In this document: in pieces, positions 45,088-54,000 of the stretch | Layout of the letters: each line of letters begins with the position of its first letter | How positions within the stretch are numbered: position 1 is the stretch's first letter | Origin: Microcoleus sp036705565 | GTDB lineage: Bacteria; Cyanobacteriota; Cyanobacteriia; Cyanobacteriales; Microcoleaceae | Assembly: GCA_036705565.1 (NCBI GenBank) | Contig: JAUBUY010000028.1 | Strand: one strand, 5' to 3' | DNA: 64,000 bases | The notes under the pieces: model-generated | The model's input: only the letters and a program-made list of their open reading frames with translations | What the model was told of the DNA's origin: nothing | Databases searched by the model: none | Made by a program: the position numbers and the translations under genes

Positions 45088-47412
45088 TCAAACAGACTGT
45101 TCCTGAACGTAATCCTGCACGTAAGACTGATAGTAATACCTGCTGCCTTTATCGTTATTCGCCACCATTCCCAACAGCGGAATTCCCGCCATTTTCAAAT
45201 CTTCAAAAGCCAACAACAGCGCCTCCCGCTCAGTTTGATGCAGCCCCACTACCAGCATCAATCCGTTAGTGTGAGCCGCCAACAAATTCGCATCCGCCAA
45301 ACCCAAAAGTGGTGCAGTATCGTAAATAACTAAATCAAAATGACTTGACAAAGCTGCCATTAAATGCTGCATTTTTTTGGAAGAAAGCACCTTTGTGGGA
45401 TCGAAAGGAACCGGGCCGGAAGTTAACACAAACAAATTTTCATCGCGGGGCGATCGCACAATCACCTGTTGCACATCCAGATCATCAGCAATCACATTGT
45501 GCAAGCCTTGCCAATTCGGTAAACCCAGCATTTCGTGTACCTGCGGGCGCCGTAAATCCCCATCCACCAACAGCACTTGCTGCCCCATTGCAGCCGCCGC
45601 CCGCGCCAGATTGACTGCTACCGTAGACTTGCCATCACCTACTTGACAAGAAGTAATTACACAAGAATTGATCGGAGTATCAACGTTTAGTAAGCGAATA
45701 TTCGCATTGAGCGATCGAAAAGCTTCCTGAAAAGCATCCGTCGGCATCGGCGAAATTGCCACATCCACCGGGCTTGTCTCAGCAGGAGGAAGTCTCAAAA
45801 TTTTATCGCTAGCAGGAATTACCCCCAACAAAGGCAGGCGAATCGACTGTTTAACATCCTCTGGAGTTTGGAACACCGTTTTATTTTTAAACCGTTCCGC
45901 CAACTGCGCCGCCAGCATACCAAACAGCATACCAGCCAATCCCCCCAAAGCCAAATTCAAAGGCATAATCGGAGCAACAGCCATCAACTCGCCATTTTTG
46001 TAACGCGGAATTTCAGGCTTAGCAATAACTTCCCAAGCCACCTCTTTTTTGCCCACAGCTTCAAGCTGCAAAGCTTGCTGTTTTGCCAGCAAACCATTCA
46101 GCGTATTGTTAGTCACGTCCAACTCGCGCTGCAAATCGGAATAGCGCCGCAAAATCACCGGGAATTTTTGAGAGTATTGATTCAACTGCTTAGCAGCTTG
46201 TTCCAAAACTTGATTCCGCACGCCCAGCACCTGAATTAAATTAGCAGTACCGATAAACTGCTCGATTAACTTAATCCGCACCGGATCTTGAAAAGCCAGC
46301 ACTTGTGAATTTACCTTAGCCAAATCAGTTCCCAGAACTTGTTGGGCTTCTTTCTTCAATAAAGGAATCAGGTTTTTGCGCTGTTCTCGCAACAATTGCA
46401 TTTGCGGAGTTTCGTCTGTAAACGTAGCCGAGTTAATCGCAATTTGCCCTTCTAATTGCTGCAATTGAGTCAGCATCCCTTGATAGCGGGGAGCTTGACT
46501 CAGAGCCGAGGCCATCAGCGCTTGCTTCTGGTTTAATCCAAGCTGATTTTGCAGATTGGAATAGAGCAATCTCTGCTGATTGAGCTGCGTTTGCGCTTCC
46601 AATCTTTGCGTTTGAAGTTCACTGATTTGCTGCGCGAGTTGTTGCGTTTGAATTTGCGGGTCGATGAAATTGTACTGCTGCCGCAACTTTTGAATTTCTG
46701 TTTGCAGAGCTTGTTGGCGTTTTTGCTGATTGGGAATTTTCGATTTTACAAAATCCAGAGTCTGACTAATTTGAGTTGTGGTATCTTGCACGCTGTAGTT
46801 GCGGTAGCCTAGCGCCACTTTTTCCAAAACAAACTGAATTTTTTTCGGATCGTAATCCCGATATCTAACTTCGATAATCTTGGTATTTTTGAATCGATTA
46901 ATTGACAACCTAGTTTCCTGAGAAAACGGCAAATTATCTGCTTTTTGGTTCAAGAGGTAGTTGTAATTTATGTCAGGATACTTAGCCTGCAACTCTTTAA
47001 CAATCGGCGCCATTACTTGCGGGCTTTGTAAAACTTGAATTTGCGATTCGTAGTCAAAACCAGCATTTTCTGTCGTCGCGGGCGCCGCTGGTTGCAGTTT
47101 CAGCTCACCCGAGTAAATTTTGGCTAAAGTATTTTGCGTAACGGCTGGTTCTACTAATAATTGAAAGCGCCCTTCGTACTCGCTTTTTTGATTCAGTGTC
47201 CAGGCGAAAACTCCGGTAGTCACTGCCGCTGCTACGCCGATTACTAAGATGGAGCGACTGCGGCAAACTTCCCAAAAAGTTAACTCTTCTGTCTCGGTTT
47301 TGTTGCTGCCTAAAAATTGATCTTCTCCATAAAGCCCAGAAGACATTTTTTGCAAATCAGCGGCTTTTTTATGATTAAACAGTGCTACTTGAGATTGTTT
47401 CCCTGGTTTCAT
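45088..47412 (-). CDS. Wzc-like polysaccharide copolymerase/BY tyrosine autokinase
   Basis: The ATG at 47412 (MKPGKQSQVALFNHKKAAD) is preferred to an upstream one inside repeat-like DNA. A membrane helix near residue 55-75 (SILVIGVAAAVTTGVFAW) opens the Wzz domain; a long Gln-rich coiled coil follows, then a second membrane helix (MPLNLALGGLAGMLFGMLAA). The cytoplasmic BY-kinase has Walker A TSCQVGDGKSTVAVNL, Walker A' LLVDGDLRRP and Walker B FDLVIYDTAP. The tail has a Tyr cluster (SRYYYQSYVQDYVQ), the autophosphorylation site. It controls chain length and export of capsular or exopolysaccharide together with the Wza-like gene 143 bp upstream. Confidence 0.94.
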   Translation of the reverse strand: MKPGKQSQVALFNHKKAADLQKMSSGLYGEDQFLGSNKTETEELTFWEVCRSRSILVIGVAAAVTTGVFAWTLNQKSEYEGRFQLLVEPAVTQNTLAKIYSGELKLQPAAPATTENAGFDYESQIQVLQSPQVMAPIVKELQAKYPDINYNYLLNQKADNLPFSQETRLSINRFKNTKIIEVRYRDYDPKKIQFVLEKVALGYRNYSVQDTTTQISQTLDFVKSKIPNQQKRQQALQTEIQKLRQQYNFIDPQIQTQQLAQQISELQTQRLEAQTQLNQQRLLYSNLQNQLGLNQKQALMASALSQAPRYQGMLTQLQQLEGQIAINSATFTDETPQMQLLREQRKNLIPLLKKEAQQVLGTDLAKVNSQVLAFQDPVRIKLIEQFIGTANLIQVLGVRNQVLEQAAKQLNQYSQKFPVILRRYSDLQRELDVTNNTLNGLLAKQQALQLEAVGKKEVAWEVIAKPEIPRYKNGELMAVAPIMPLNLALGGLAGMLFGMLAAQLAERFKNKTVFQTPEDVKQSIRLPLLGVIPASDKILRLPPAETSPVDVAISPMPTDAFQEAFRSLNANIRLLNVDTPINSCVITSCQVGDGKSTVAVNLARAAAAMGQQVLLVDGDLRRPQVHEMLGLPNWQGLHNVIADDLDVQQVIVRSPRDENLFVLTSGPVPFDPTKVLSSKKMQHLMAALSSHFDLVIYDTAPLLGLADANLLAAHTNGLMLVVGLHQTEREALLLAFEDLKMAGIPLLGMVANNDKGSRYYYQSYVQDYVQEQSV

Positions 47413-47555
47413 TTGATTTCTACAACTTATTAGTTTAAACGTCTGTATTGGTGGCGGAGTTTCAGGAAATCGGTTGATTCCTCGATATTGCATTACCAAA
47501 CCGCAATATTTTCTCTAAATCGGGTTTTTGAGGTCTTAATGCCAGTTTATTCAAA

Positions 47556-49100
47556 TCACCGAAAAATATCGAACAACCGAAATATTCCTAACAGCGGGCT
47601 GAGAGGAGCGAGAGTCCCTCCTACATTATCCGAGAACGTAGCGCGACCCGATCGCCTTACCATAATTACATCATTATTTTTCAGTTTGGGATTAGTTTCT
47701 TCATTGGCAGTTGCAGAAAAATCCACCTTAACAGTTAGCTGCGAAACGGTGCCGTTAGGATTGAGGCGAATTAAATTCACCGAATCCATTTCTGCCCGCG
47801 CTTTATTAAAACCTCCCGCTGCTACCAGCGCTTGATTTAAAGTAGTGTTGGGCACCACCGCAATCGTTCCCGGTTTCACGACTTCTCCTACAATGTTCAC
47901 CCTAATCGTATCCGGTGAAAAATTAGAATTAGCAACTTGTTCGTCTTGGGTTTCATCGAGGTTTTCGGCTTTGGGGACGATTACTGTATCTCCCTGTTGT
48001 AGCGCTAAATCTTGGGATACATCTCCCCCTTCCAAAAGTTGCCACAAATTGACATTAATAATTTGTTCTGTACCCGCCCGCGTCAGGCGGCGAACTTGTA
48101 TTTGTCGGATATCAGCTACCGGCGTAATGCCGCCCGCCATTTTAATTGCCCTCGTTACAGTTTGCTGCAAAACACTTTCCCCGCCGTTGGTTTCGCTGGC
48201 AGCAAACAAACCAGAATTTTCACCCATTTCATTCTCTTGTACCCTACTTTGAGCCTCTTTTGTCAAAGTATAAGTACCGGGGCGAGTTACTTCGCCCACC
48301 ACAGCAATATTAATTGGTTGAGTGCTTTGTCCGGTAATGTTAGCTACTGCTAAAGTCGGTGCTTCTTGGCGGTTGAGGCTAGTTACAGTGGGAATAAATA
48401 TAGTATCGCCGTCGCGCAAAGTCATATCGGCCCGCAAATCGCCGTTTTGCAATAATTCCCACAAATCCACACTAATAATTTGTTCCGGTGCGTTGCGCTG
48501 GGGGCGGCGGATTTTGATTTGTCGCACGTCTGCTGACTGGGTAATTCCGCCTGCCATTCGCAGAGCCCGCGATATCGTTGGCATTTGAGTTCCCATTTGC
48601 TCTGCTGTGCCTCCGGGGCCTGCTGCTGAGGATATTGTATAGGCTCCGGGGCGGTTGATTTCGCCCGCGATCGCAATTTGCAAAGGACGCGGCGCCAGCA
48701 GTTTCAGGGTAATCCAAGGGCGTTTGAGGTATTTGCCGTATTTGTCTTTAACAGCATTAGAAGCTTGTTCTAGGGTCATCCCGTACACCGAAACGCTGCC
48801 AATTAACGGCAAACTCAGGGAACCGTCGGCCTGTACTTGGTGTTGACCGTTGGGGCCGCTGTATTCCGGGACGTTGAAGATGTCCATTTGAATACGATCG
48901 CCCGCGCCTAAAGTGTAAACTTCCGATCGTACACTTGAAGGTTCAGTTGCCGGAAATCCCGGAAATCCCGGCGCTGCGGGTACTGGTACAGGAACAGGAG
49001 AACCCGCATCCGCAGGAGGAGGAGGAGGAGGCATAAACTGGGCCGCTGCAGGAGATGAACCCACCGCCGCCAGCACTGACACTGTTAAACTTTGAATCAT
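47556..49100 (-). CDS. Wza-like polysaccharide export protein with SLBB repeats
   Basis: The start at 49100 (MIQSLTVSVLAAVGSSPAAAQ) gives a signal peptide cleaved after AAA; farther upstream the frame enters repeat-derived DNA. A Pro-rich stretch leads to the Poly_export domain (LGAGDRIQMDIFNVPEYSG), then three SLBB-type repeats, seen as IAIAGEINRPGAYT, IAVVGEVTRPGTYT and VNIVGEVVKPGTI. It should form the outer-membrane exit channel for an exopolysaccharide, working with the Wzc-like kinase. There is no lipobox Cys, unlike E. coli Wza. Confidence 0.92.
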   Translation of the reverse strand: MIQSLTVSVLAAVGSSPAAAQFMPPPPPPADAGSPVPVPVPAAPGFPGFPATEPSSVRSEVYTLGAGDRIQMDIFNVPEYSGPNGQHQVQADGSLSLPLIGSVSVYGMTLEQASNAVKDKYGKYLKRPWITLKLLAPRPLQIAIAGEINRPGAYTISSAAGPGGTAEQMGTQMPTISRALRMAGGITQSADVRQIKIRRPQRNAPEQIISVDLWELLQNGDLRADMTLRDGDTIFIPTVTSLNRQEAPTLAVANITGQSTQPINIAVVGEVTRPGTYTLTKEAQSRVQENEMGENSGLFAASETNGGESVLQQTVTRAIKMAGGITPVADIRQIQVRRLTRAGTEQIINVNLWQLLEGGDVSQDLALQQGDTVIVPKAENLDETQDEQVANSNFSPDTIRVNIVGEVVKPGTIAVVPNTTLNQALVAAGGFNKARAEMDSVNLIRLNPNGTVSQLTVKVDFSATANEETNPKLKNNDVIMVRRSGRATFSDNVGGTLAPLSPLLGIFRLFDIFR

Positions 49101-49320
49101 TAAACTTTTGACAGCATTGCTTGCCCAATAACTTAGCTTGCAGCTTTTGCTGGAAATGTCTCCCTGAGCCCCTCTTCTTGCAGGAAATGGGAGAAATTCT
49201 TCACCCTCCCTCTCCGCGAAGGGAACACAAGGGTGAGCTTTTTTCTCAAGTTGCACGCCGTGCGAATAACTTTTCACCACCATCGCTTTTTGCCCCTATC
49301 CTCATCCAACCCCGCCAACA

Positions 49321-49851
49321 TCAAATGTAACCCAACTGTTCTAACTTGGTCAGAACTTTTTTAACACTCTCTTCCACAGTTTCTCGCTCTGTGTAACAAA
49401 TAATCTCAGGATTAAGCGGTTCTTCATAAGGATCGTCAATTCCCGTAAAACCCTTAATTTCTCCTGCTCTCGCCTTAGCGTATAACCCCTTGACATCGCG
49501 ACCTTCGCACACTTCTAACGGCGCTGTGATATATACTTCAACAAAATGGGGCTCCATTGCTCTAATTTCGTCGCGAATTGCTCTGTAGGGGCTAATAGCT
49601 GCGGTCATTACGGCTACTCCATTGCGGCTCAGCAGGTGAGCTACAAATCCAATCCGCCGAATATTAGTATCTCTGTCTTCTTGGCTAAATCCCAAACCTT
49701 TTGACAAGTTGGTGCGAACGACATCTCCATCTAATATTTCCACTTTGCAACCTCTTGCCTTCAATTCAGGTTCGAGAGCTTTGGTGATAGTTGTCTTGCC
49801 GGAACCGCTCAGCCCGGTGAACCACAAAATAAAACCTTTTTCCATTTTCAA
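49321..49851 (-). CDS. cysC: adenylylsulfate kinase
   Basis: CysC phosphorylates APS to PAPS in sulfate activation. WFTGLSGSGKTT is the Walker A loop, DGDVVRTNLSKGLGFS the APS-binding segment, and FVEVYITAPLEVCEGRD the family signature. The 176-residue length is typical of free-standing CysC. The gene lies beside polysaccharide export genes. PAPS is the sulfate donor for sulfotransferases, so a link to sulfated exopolysaccharide is plausible but not shown. Confidence 0.96.
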   Translation of the reverse strand: MKMEKGFILWFTGLSGSGKTTITKALEPELKARGCKVEILDGDVVRTNLSKGLGFSQEDRDTNIRRIGFVAHLLSRNGVAVMTAAISPYRAIRDEIRAMEPHFVEVYITAPLEVCEGRDVKGLYAKARAGEIKGFTGIDDPYEEPLNPEIICYTERETVEESVKKVLTKLEQLGYI

Positions 49852-50178
49852 TTGCTTGGTTAGTAGTGAGTAGTGGGGAAATTACGCGACGTATGACTTT
49901 AGTGTCCCGGTTCCCCATTTTCTGATTCTTTTTGATTTGAGATGCGATCTGACTTTCACAATAACTAATTTTTTTTTTTACCGCAGAGGACGCAGAGGAC
50001 GCAGAGGTAGAGGGAAGAGGAGAAAGAGGTAATTTTAAAATCTGTAGGGTGCGCCGCCTGTGTACCCTTACATTCAATGGGCGCCAACGCCGAACATCTA
50101 TCCTCTGGGTGCTTGTGGTCGCACCTTACATGATGAATGAGCCTCTTGCAATCTAAAATCTAAAATCTAAAATCTAAA
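49852..50178. other. spacer of dispersed repeats and heptamers
   Basis: It contains gcagaggacgcagagg repeats (49983-50010, the inverse of the block near 22390), a gtagggtgcgccgcctgtgt block and four copies of aaaatct up to 50178. No gene is seen. Confidence 0.75.
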
Positions 50179-50190
50179 ATGGTATTGCCC

Positions 50191-51984
50191 ATGTCTTCGG
50201 TCTTAAAAGCAGATGTTTTGGTAGTCGGTGGCGGCACTGGCGGCACTGCCGCAGCCGTGCAAGCAGCCCGCCGAGGGGCCAAAACTATTTTAGTAAGTGA
50301 ATTCCCCTGGCTGGGAGGAATGCTGACTTCTGCTGGCGTTTCTGCCCCCGATGGCAATGAATTAGCAGCTTTTCAAACTGGTTTGTGGGGCGCGTTTCTC
50401 CGGGAACTCCAGCAGCGACAGCCGGGAGGTTTGGATTGGGGTTGGGTAAGTTTTTTTACTTACGATCCCCGCATCGGTGCTGAAATTTTTGCTGATTGGG
50501 TTAAATGTTTGCCGAACTTACAGTGGATTTCTGGACAAATCGCTCATGATGTGCTACGGGAAAGATATCGCATTTCTGGCGTTCGGTTTGCAGATTTTAC
50601 TGTTTCGGCCAAAATCACTTTGGATGCAACGGAATTGGGAGATTTGCTGGCTTTAGCGGATGTTGGGCACCGCTGGGGTTGGGAATTCCAAGCCGAGTGG
50701 GGAGAACCCAGCGCGCCGGCTGCCTCTAATGCTCTCACAGAGCGTTATTCGGTGCAAGCTCCGACTTGGGTGGCAATTATGCAGGATTTTGGTAAAGGTG
50801 CGGTGGCGCCAGAAATTCCCGCGCCGCCTGTTGAGAATCTCGATCGATTTATCGGTGCTTGGGACGGTTACACTCCCGAACAATTTCTCAATTACGGCAG
50901 GCTTCCGGGGGGATTGTTGATGATTAATTGGCCGATTCGAGGTAATGATTATGGTGAAGGAGTCGATCGACTAATTGCATCTAAAGCATCTCGACAAGAA
51001 TTCCTCCAAGAAAGTCTCTGGCACAGTCAAAGTTTCGCCCGCTTCATTCAAACGCAACTCGGCCCCCGCTACGGCCTTGCACAGAATATTTTCCCCCTTT
51101 CAACGATCGACAATCAACAAAATTCTTCCCTTCTTTCTTCCTTTGCCTTACATCCTTACTACCGAGAAAGTCGGCGCTTGCGGGGAGTACAAACAATCAC
51201 AGAACAAGATATTTTGCCTATTGTCGGTGGCAGAGTCGCGAAGTTGCCGATAAATTCTGAGGGCATTTGTGAAACAATTGCGATCGGGAACTATGCCAAC
51301 GATCACCACTACACCAGTGGCGACATTCCCTTGCAGCCAAAATCGATCCGCTGGGGCGGCCGCTGGACTGGAACTCCGTTTACCATTCCTTACAGCGCGC
51401 TAATTCCTGCGAGTACGGACGGTTTGCTAGTCTGCGAAAAAAATATTTCCGTATCTCACATCGCTAACGGTGCAACTCGCTTGCAACCGACGGTAATGAA
51501 TATTGGACAGGCGGCGGGGATGGCGGCGGCTTTGTGCGCGGAATCTGGATGTCAGCCGCGGGAGTTGCCGGTGAGAGTTTTGCAGGAAGCTTTGCTGCAA
51601 GATTCCGAGGCGAGTGCGGCGGTTATTCCTTTATTTAATTTGACACGGGATCGATCGGACTGGCTCGATTGGCAACGCTATTATCTCGATCGACCCCAAG
51701 CATATCCCGCCAGCGGCGAATGTCAGGAGTCAGTAGAAAAACCAAGCAGTCAAACAGCAAATACCCACAGCCAATTTTCTGGCATTTTCCGTCGCCTCGG
51801 CGAACAAGACTGGACACTAACGCTGACAAGCCCCGCATCTGCGGCCGGTCAAACTTGGCAACTCGTGACTTTGGACTCGGAAACCGACAAATTTTTACAC
51901 AATTGCGAAACCGAAAAGCCTCTGACAGTATGGGGCCGGCTGAATTCGGCAGGTGCTTGGCTGCTGGCGGTAGCAGTAGAATAG
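50191..51984 (+). CDS. FAD-dependent oxidoreductase
   Basis: The ATG at 50191 (MSSVLKADVLVVGGG) is chosen because the upstream ATG at 50179 emerges from a heptamer repeat. VLVVGGGTGGTAAAVQAARRG is the FAD Rossmann motif (GGGxGG) and SEFPWLGGMLTSAG the following loop. The C-terminal part contains NIGQAAGMAAALCAESG, as in the FAD_oxidored family (PF12831) of flavoproteins with unclear substrates. There is no signal peptide. The last 130 residues are variable. The function beyond flavin-dependent oxidation is not known. Confidence 0.85.
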   Translation: MSSVLKADVLVVGGGTGGTAAAVQAARRGAKTILVSEFPWLGGMLTSAGVSAPDGNELAAFQTGLWGAFLRELQQRQPGGLDWGWVSFFTYDPRIGAEIFADWVKCLPNLQWISGQIAHDVLRERYRISGVRFADFTVSAKITLDATELGDLLALADVGHRWGWEFQAEWGEPSAPAASNALTERYSVQAPTWVAIMQDFGKGAVAPEIPAPPVENLDRFIGAWDGYTPEQFLNYGRLPGGLLMINWPIRGNDYGEGVDRLIASKASRQEFLQESLWHSQSFARFIQTQLGPRYGLAQNIFPLSTIDNQQNSSLLSSFALHPYYRESRRLRGVQTITEQDILPIVGGRVAKLPINSEGICETIAIGNYANDHHYTSGDIPLQPKSIRWGGRWTGTPFTIPYSALIPASTDGLLVCEKNISVSHIANGATRLQPTVMNIGQAAGMAAALCAESGCQPRELPVRVLQEALLQDSEASAAVIPLFNLTRDRSDWLDWQRYYLDRPQAYPASGECQESVEKPSSQTANTHSQFSGIFRRLGEQDWTLTLTSPASAAGQTWQLVTLDSETDKFLHNCETEKPLTVWGRLNSAGAWLLAVAVE

Positions 51985-52023
51985 AAGAGGTGAGGTTTTT
52001 TGCAGAGATCCGAAAAATTCACA

Positions 52024-52081
52024 GAAATTTATCCTGATAGATCGGGGAGAGTCCGTATCAGTTAATAGACACTGACACGGA
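52024..52081 (+). promoter_or_regulatory. patX1 leader: conserved block, inverted repeat, DIF1-like hexamer
   Basis: gaaatttatcctgatag (52024-52040) recurs before the second copy at 52853-52869 with one mismatch. A 9-of-10 inverted repeat follows: tccgtatcag (52052-52061) and ctgacacgga (52072-52081), 9 bp before the ATG. Its left arm begins tccgta, one base off the DIF1 hexamer TCCGGA reported upstream of patX genes. The regulatory role is inferred. Confidence 0.5.
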
Positions 52082-52089
52082 TACTACCC

Positions 52090-52317
52090 ATGCAAACTTA
52101 CACACCAGTTGCTTTACTGAGTCTTTTGGACGTTACTTTGAGCGCCACTGTCGTTCGAGCCTTTGAATCCCTCGTCGGACTGCTGGAAGTTGCCACCGCT
52201 TCATACATTTTATCCGCCCAAACCGAACAAAGGGGCGATCGTTCTCCTGAAAGAGGCAGCGGACGCCGAGAGTTCAGTGAACCTAATCTTTACACTCATC
52301 AACTACAAGCATTTTAA
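52090..52317 (+). CDS. patX: PatX-like secreted peptide precursor with RGSGR motif
   Basis: The 75-residue protein has a hydrophobic N-terminus, MQTYTPVALLSLLDVTLSATV, ending near VRA before FES, as in a signal peptide but with an Asp in the core. The C-terminal third contains SPERGSGRREF: RGSGR is the pentapeptide by which PatS, PatX and HetN-type proteins inhibit HetR. PatX is described as coextensive with hetR in filamentous cyanobacteria, with just these two features, and hetR lies 1.7 kb downstream here. After RGSGR come 16 conserved residues (EPNLYTHQLQAF). A paralogue follows at 52920. The name is from motif and context, not alignment. Confidence 0.82.
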   Translation: MQTYTPVALLSLLDVTLSATVVRAFESLVGLLEVATASYILSAQTEQRGDRSPERGSGRREFSEPNLYTHQLQAF

Positions 52318-52484
52318 TGACATTGGACGAAAGCGATTTCCGTTATTGAGTTAGTTTCTGCCGCCCGTGTCGAGCGCTGAATCTGATTTCCTGGGATGAT
52401 AGTTTTTCTGGTTTCCAAGGCAACTGCATTTCTTGTTTACAGTCATTAGGATATTCTTTTATGTGATGATAGCATATAAACCTT

Positions 52485-52528
52485 AAACCGCCATCTATCG
52501 AGACATTGAAGCTCGTATTTGGCGGTTT
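52485..52528 (+). terminator. conserved 3' hairpin after patX1
   Basis: aaaccgcca (52485-52493) pairs with tggcggttt (52520-52528), followed by tg and ta-rich DNA; an inner cgag/ctcg pair strengthens it. The same hairpin ends the region after the second copy. It is probably an intrinsic terminator or the end of a small RNA. Confidence 0.7.
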
Positions 52529-52884
52529 TGTATATTATTGCAACCTTCTGGGTAGTGCAATTAGGATTTTTTTTTACTGAAGCAAGAAATTTTATTTCAT
52601 TTTACATCGACTTCTGGCTGCTCTCATAGATCAGATGCTACGCATCTAAAGTGTCTGTTGCTTCGGAAGGGGGAGAGGGTGAGAAAGGGAGAGGTAAAGA
52701 TAATTTTCCGCTTTTTATACAATGATTTTAGGAGACAATTTAAAGGCGCGATAGCTTAACTAAAGCCTTTTTCCTTCTTTCTTTTTCCTTCTTCCTTATG
52801 ATTCCTGATTCCTGATTCCTGATTCCTAATTCTCTAGTTTGATAATTTCAGGGAAATTCATCCTGATAGGCCAGGGTAAATGTC

Positions 52885-52902
52885 GTATCTCTAAATAGAT
52901 AC
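52885..52902 (+). promoter_or_regulatory. patX2 leader inverted repeat
   Basis: gtatct-ctaaat-agatac is a perfect 6-bp inverted repeat 17 bp before the second ATG, at the position equivalent to the inverted repeat before the first copy. The spacing (12 nt between GTA and TAC) does not fit an NtcA site, which needs eight. Confidence 0.45.
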
Positions 52903-52919
52903 TGAGACGAATACTACCC

Positions 52920-53147
52920 ATGAAAACCTACACTGCAATTGCTTTACTGAGCCTGTTGGGCATTACCTTGAGTGCCAGCGCCGCTCAAGCTTTTGAATCT
53001 CCACTCCCCATGCTCGAAACTGCCACCGCCCAATATATGTTGTCAGCCCAAACTCAACAAAAGCCCGAGCGTCCTATTAAGAGGCGAGGCAACCGCAGGG
53101 ATTTTACCGAGTCTAATGTTTACACTCATCCGCTACAAGATTTCTAA
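52920..53147 (+). CDS. PatX paralogue with degenerate pentapeptide
   Basis: Also 75 residues, alignable without gaps to the upstream protein: MKTYTAIALLSLLGITLSASAAQA is a textbook signal peptide with an AQA cleavage site, followed by FESPLPMLETATAQYMLSAQ, like the FES segment of the first copy. Where that copy has SPERGSGRREF this one has PIKRRGNRRDF, so RGSGR is lost. The tail TESNVYTHPLQDF is conserved. The leader and 3' hairpin are also duplicated, showing a segmental duplication of about 830 bp. It may be a non-inhibitory or re-specialised secreted peptide. Confidence 0.8.
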   Translation: MKTYTAIALLSLLGITLSASAAQAFESPLPMLETATAQYMLSAQTQQKPERPIKRRGNRRDFTESNVYTHPLQDF

Positions 53148-54000
53148 TCGCACTGGAGGCAAGTGATTACCACAAGTGAGTTGCTTTGGGTCGTTCATTC
53201 GATCGCTCGATCGGATTTTCTGGGATTCTAGTTTTTCAGGTTAAGCGACAACTGCACTTTTTGTGGACAGTTATTAGGAGATTTTTTTTAGTGTAAGAAA
53301 TGTTAGCATATAAAGGGGGAACCGCCATCTACCTAGAGATAGATTCTAGTATGTGGCGGTTTTGTATTGAAAACGCTTCAATTAAACAAGCACTAACCAC
53401 AGGCCTCGGATCATCTGGGTTTTTCAACCGATATCCCTCGCCCCCCACGCCTTATTTTGGCGTTGCACAATTTGAGGCGGATTTTTGTGGGCTGTCCCGC
53501 CTGCTGTGAAAATACAGCGGACTGGCTACGATATCCCATCCCACCAAACTATCAAAATCTTCCCGCAATTATGCAACAGCCTTATTTTAGTTGATAAAAC
53601 CGGGTTTGGGCATCCATGACTATTCAAGAATTAGGGGCTCGGAGTCGCCTCAAATTCCTGGCATCGCAACAGTTATTTACCTTCTCCCCCCCACAGGTAG
53701 GGTTTAATTTTCAACCGCTGCACTATAATAAACGTGCGATAACTAACTTATATATAGGTAAACTGTCAGCGCAGAGGGTGCAGCAATCTACTTAAATTGG
53801 CCACCAATAAGAACCACTTATGCGGTGTTGATAGCCTTTAAGCCCATGCCCCTGTTACCTCAGGGAAATTAACTAACCTGAATATTAGGGTAGCTGGCAA
53901 GCTTTCCGGCGACAGTCGGCTATGCTTGATTCGGCGCTCTCGCAATAATTTAATGGAGGATGACAAAATGCCTCCTAATTTGGCTATTTCGGGGATAGTG
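53148..54000. other. long leader region of hetR
   Basis: The left part repeats the 3' region of the patX duplication and ends in a hairpin at 53320-53363. About 600 bp follow with no supported gene and presumably hold the hetR promoter(s) and a long 5' leader. A strong ggagg at 53955-53959 precedes an in-frame ATG at 53968. Confidence 0.6.
53320..53363 (+). terminator. conserved 3' hairpin after patX2
   Basis: aaccgcca (53320-53327) pairs with tggcggtt (53354-53361), followed by ttg and a T-rich stretch, with a long tag/cta inner stem. It is the counterpart of the hairpin at 52485-52528. Confidence 0.7.

Larger units (their letters stand above)
52318..52919. other. spacer between the patX copies
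   Basis: The left 210 bp is duplicated after the second copy, ending in the hairpin at 52485-52528. The right part has a/t-rich DNA, ctttttccttcttcctt tracts, a gattcct heptamer array (52800-52835) and the second patX leader. No further gene is supported. Confidence 0.7.

Noticed and set aside
49100..49283. N-terminal extension of the Wza-like protein
   Set aside because: The extra 61 codons come from repeat-like DNA and would hide the signal peptide.
52885..52902. NtcA-binding site before patX2
   Set aside because: GTA and TAC are separated by 12, not 8, bases.
53300..53509. Plus-strand 69-codon frame after patX2
   Set aside because: It overlaps the conserved hairpin and has no counterpart in the first duplicated unit.
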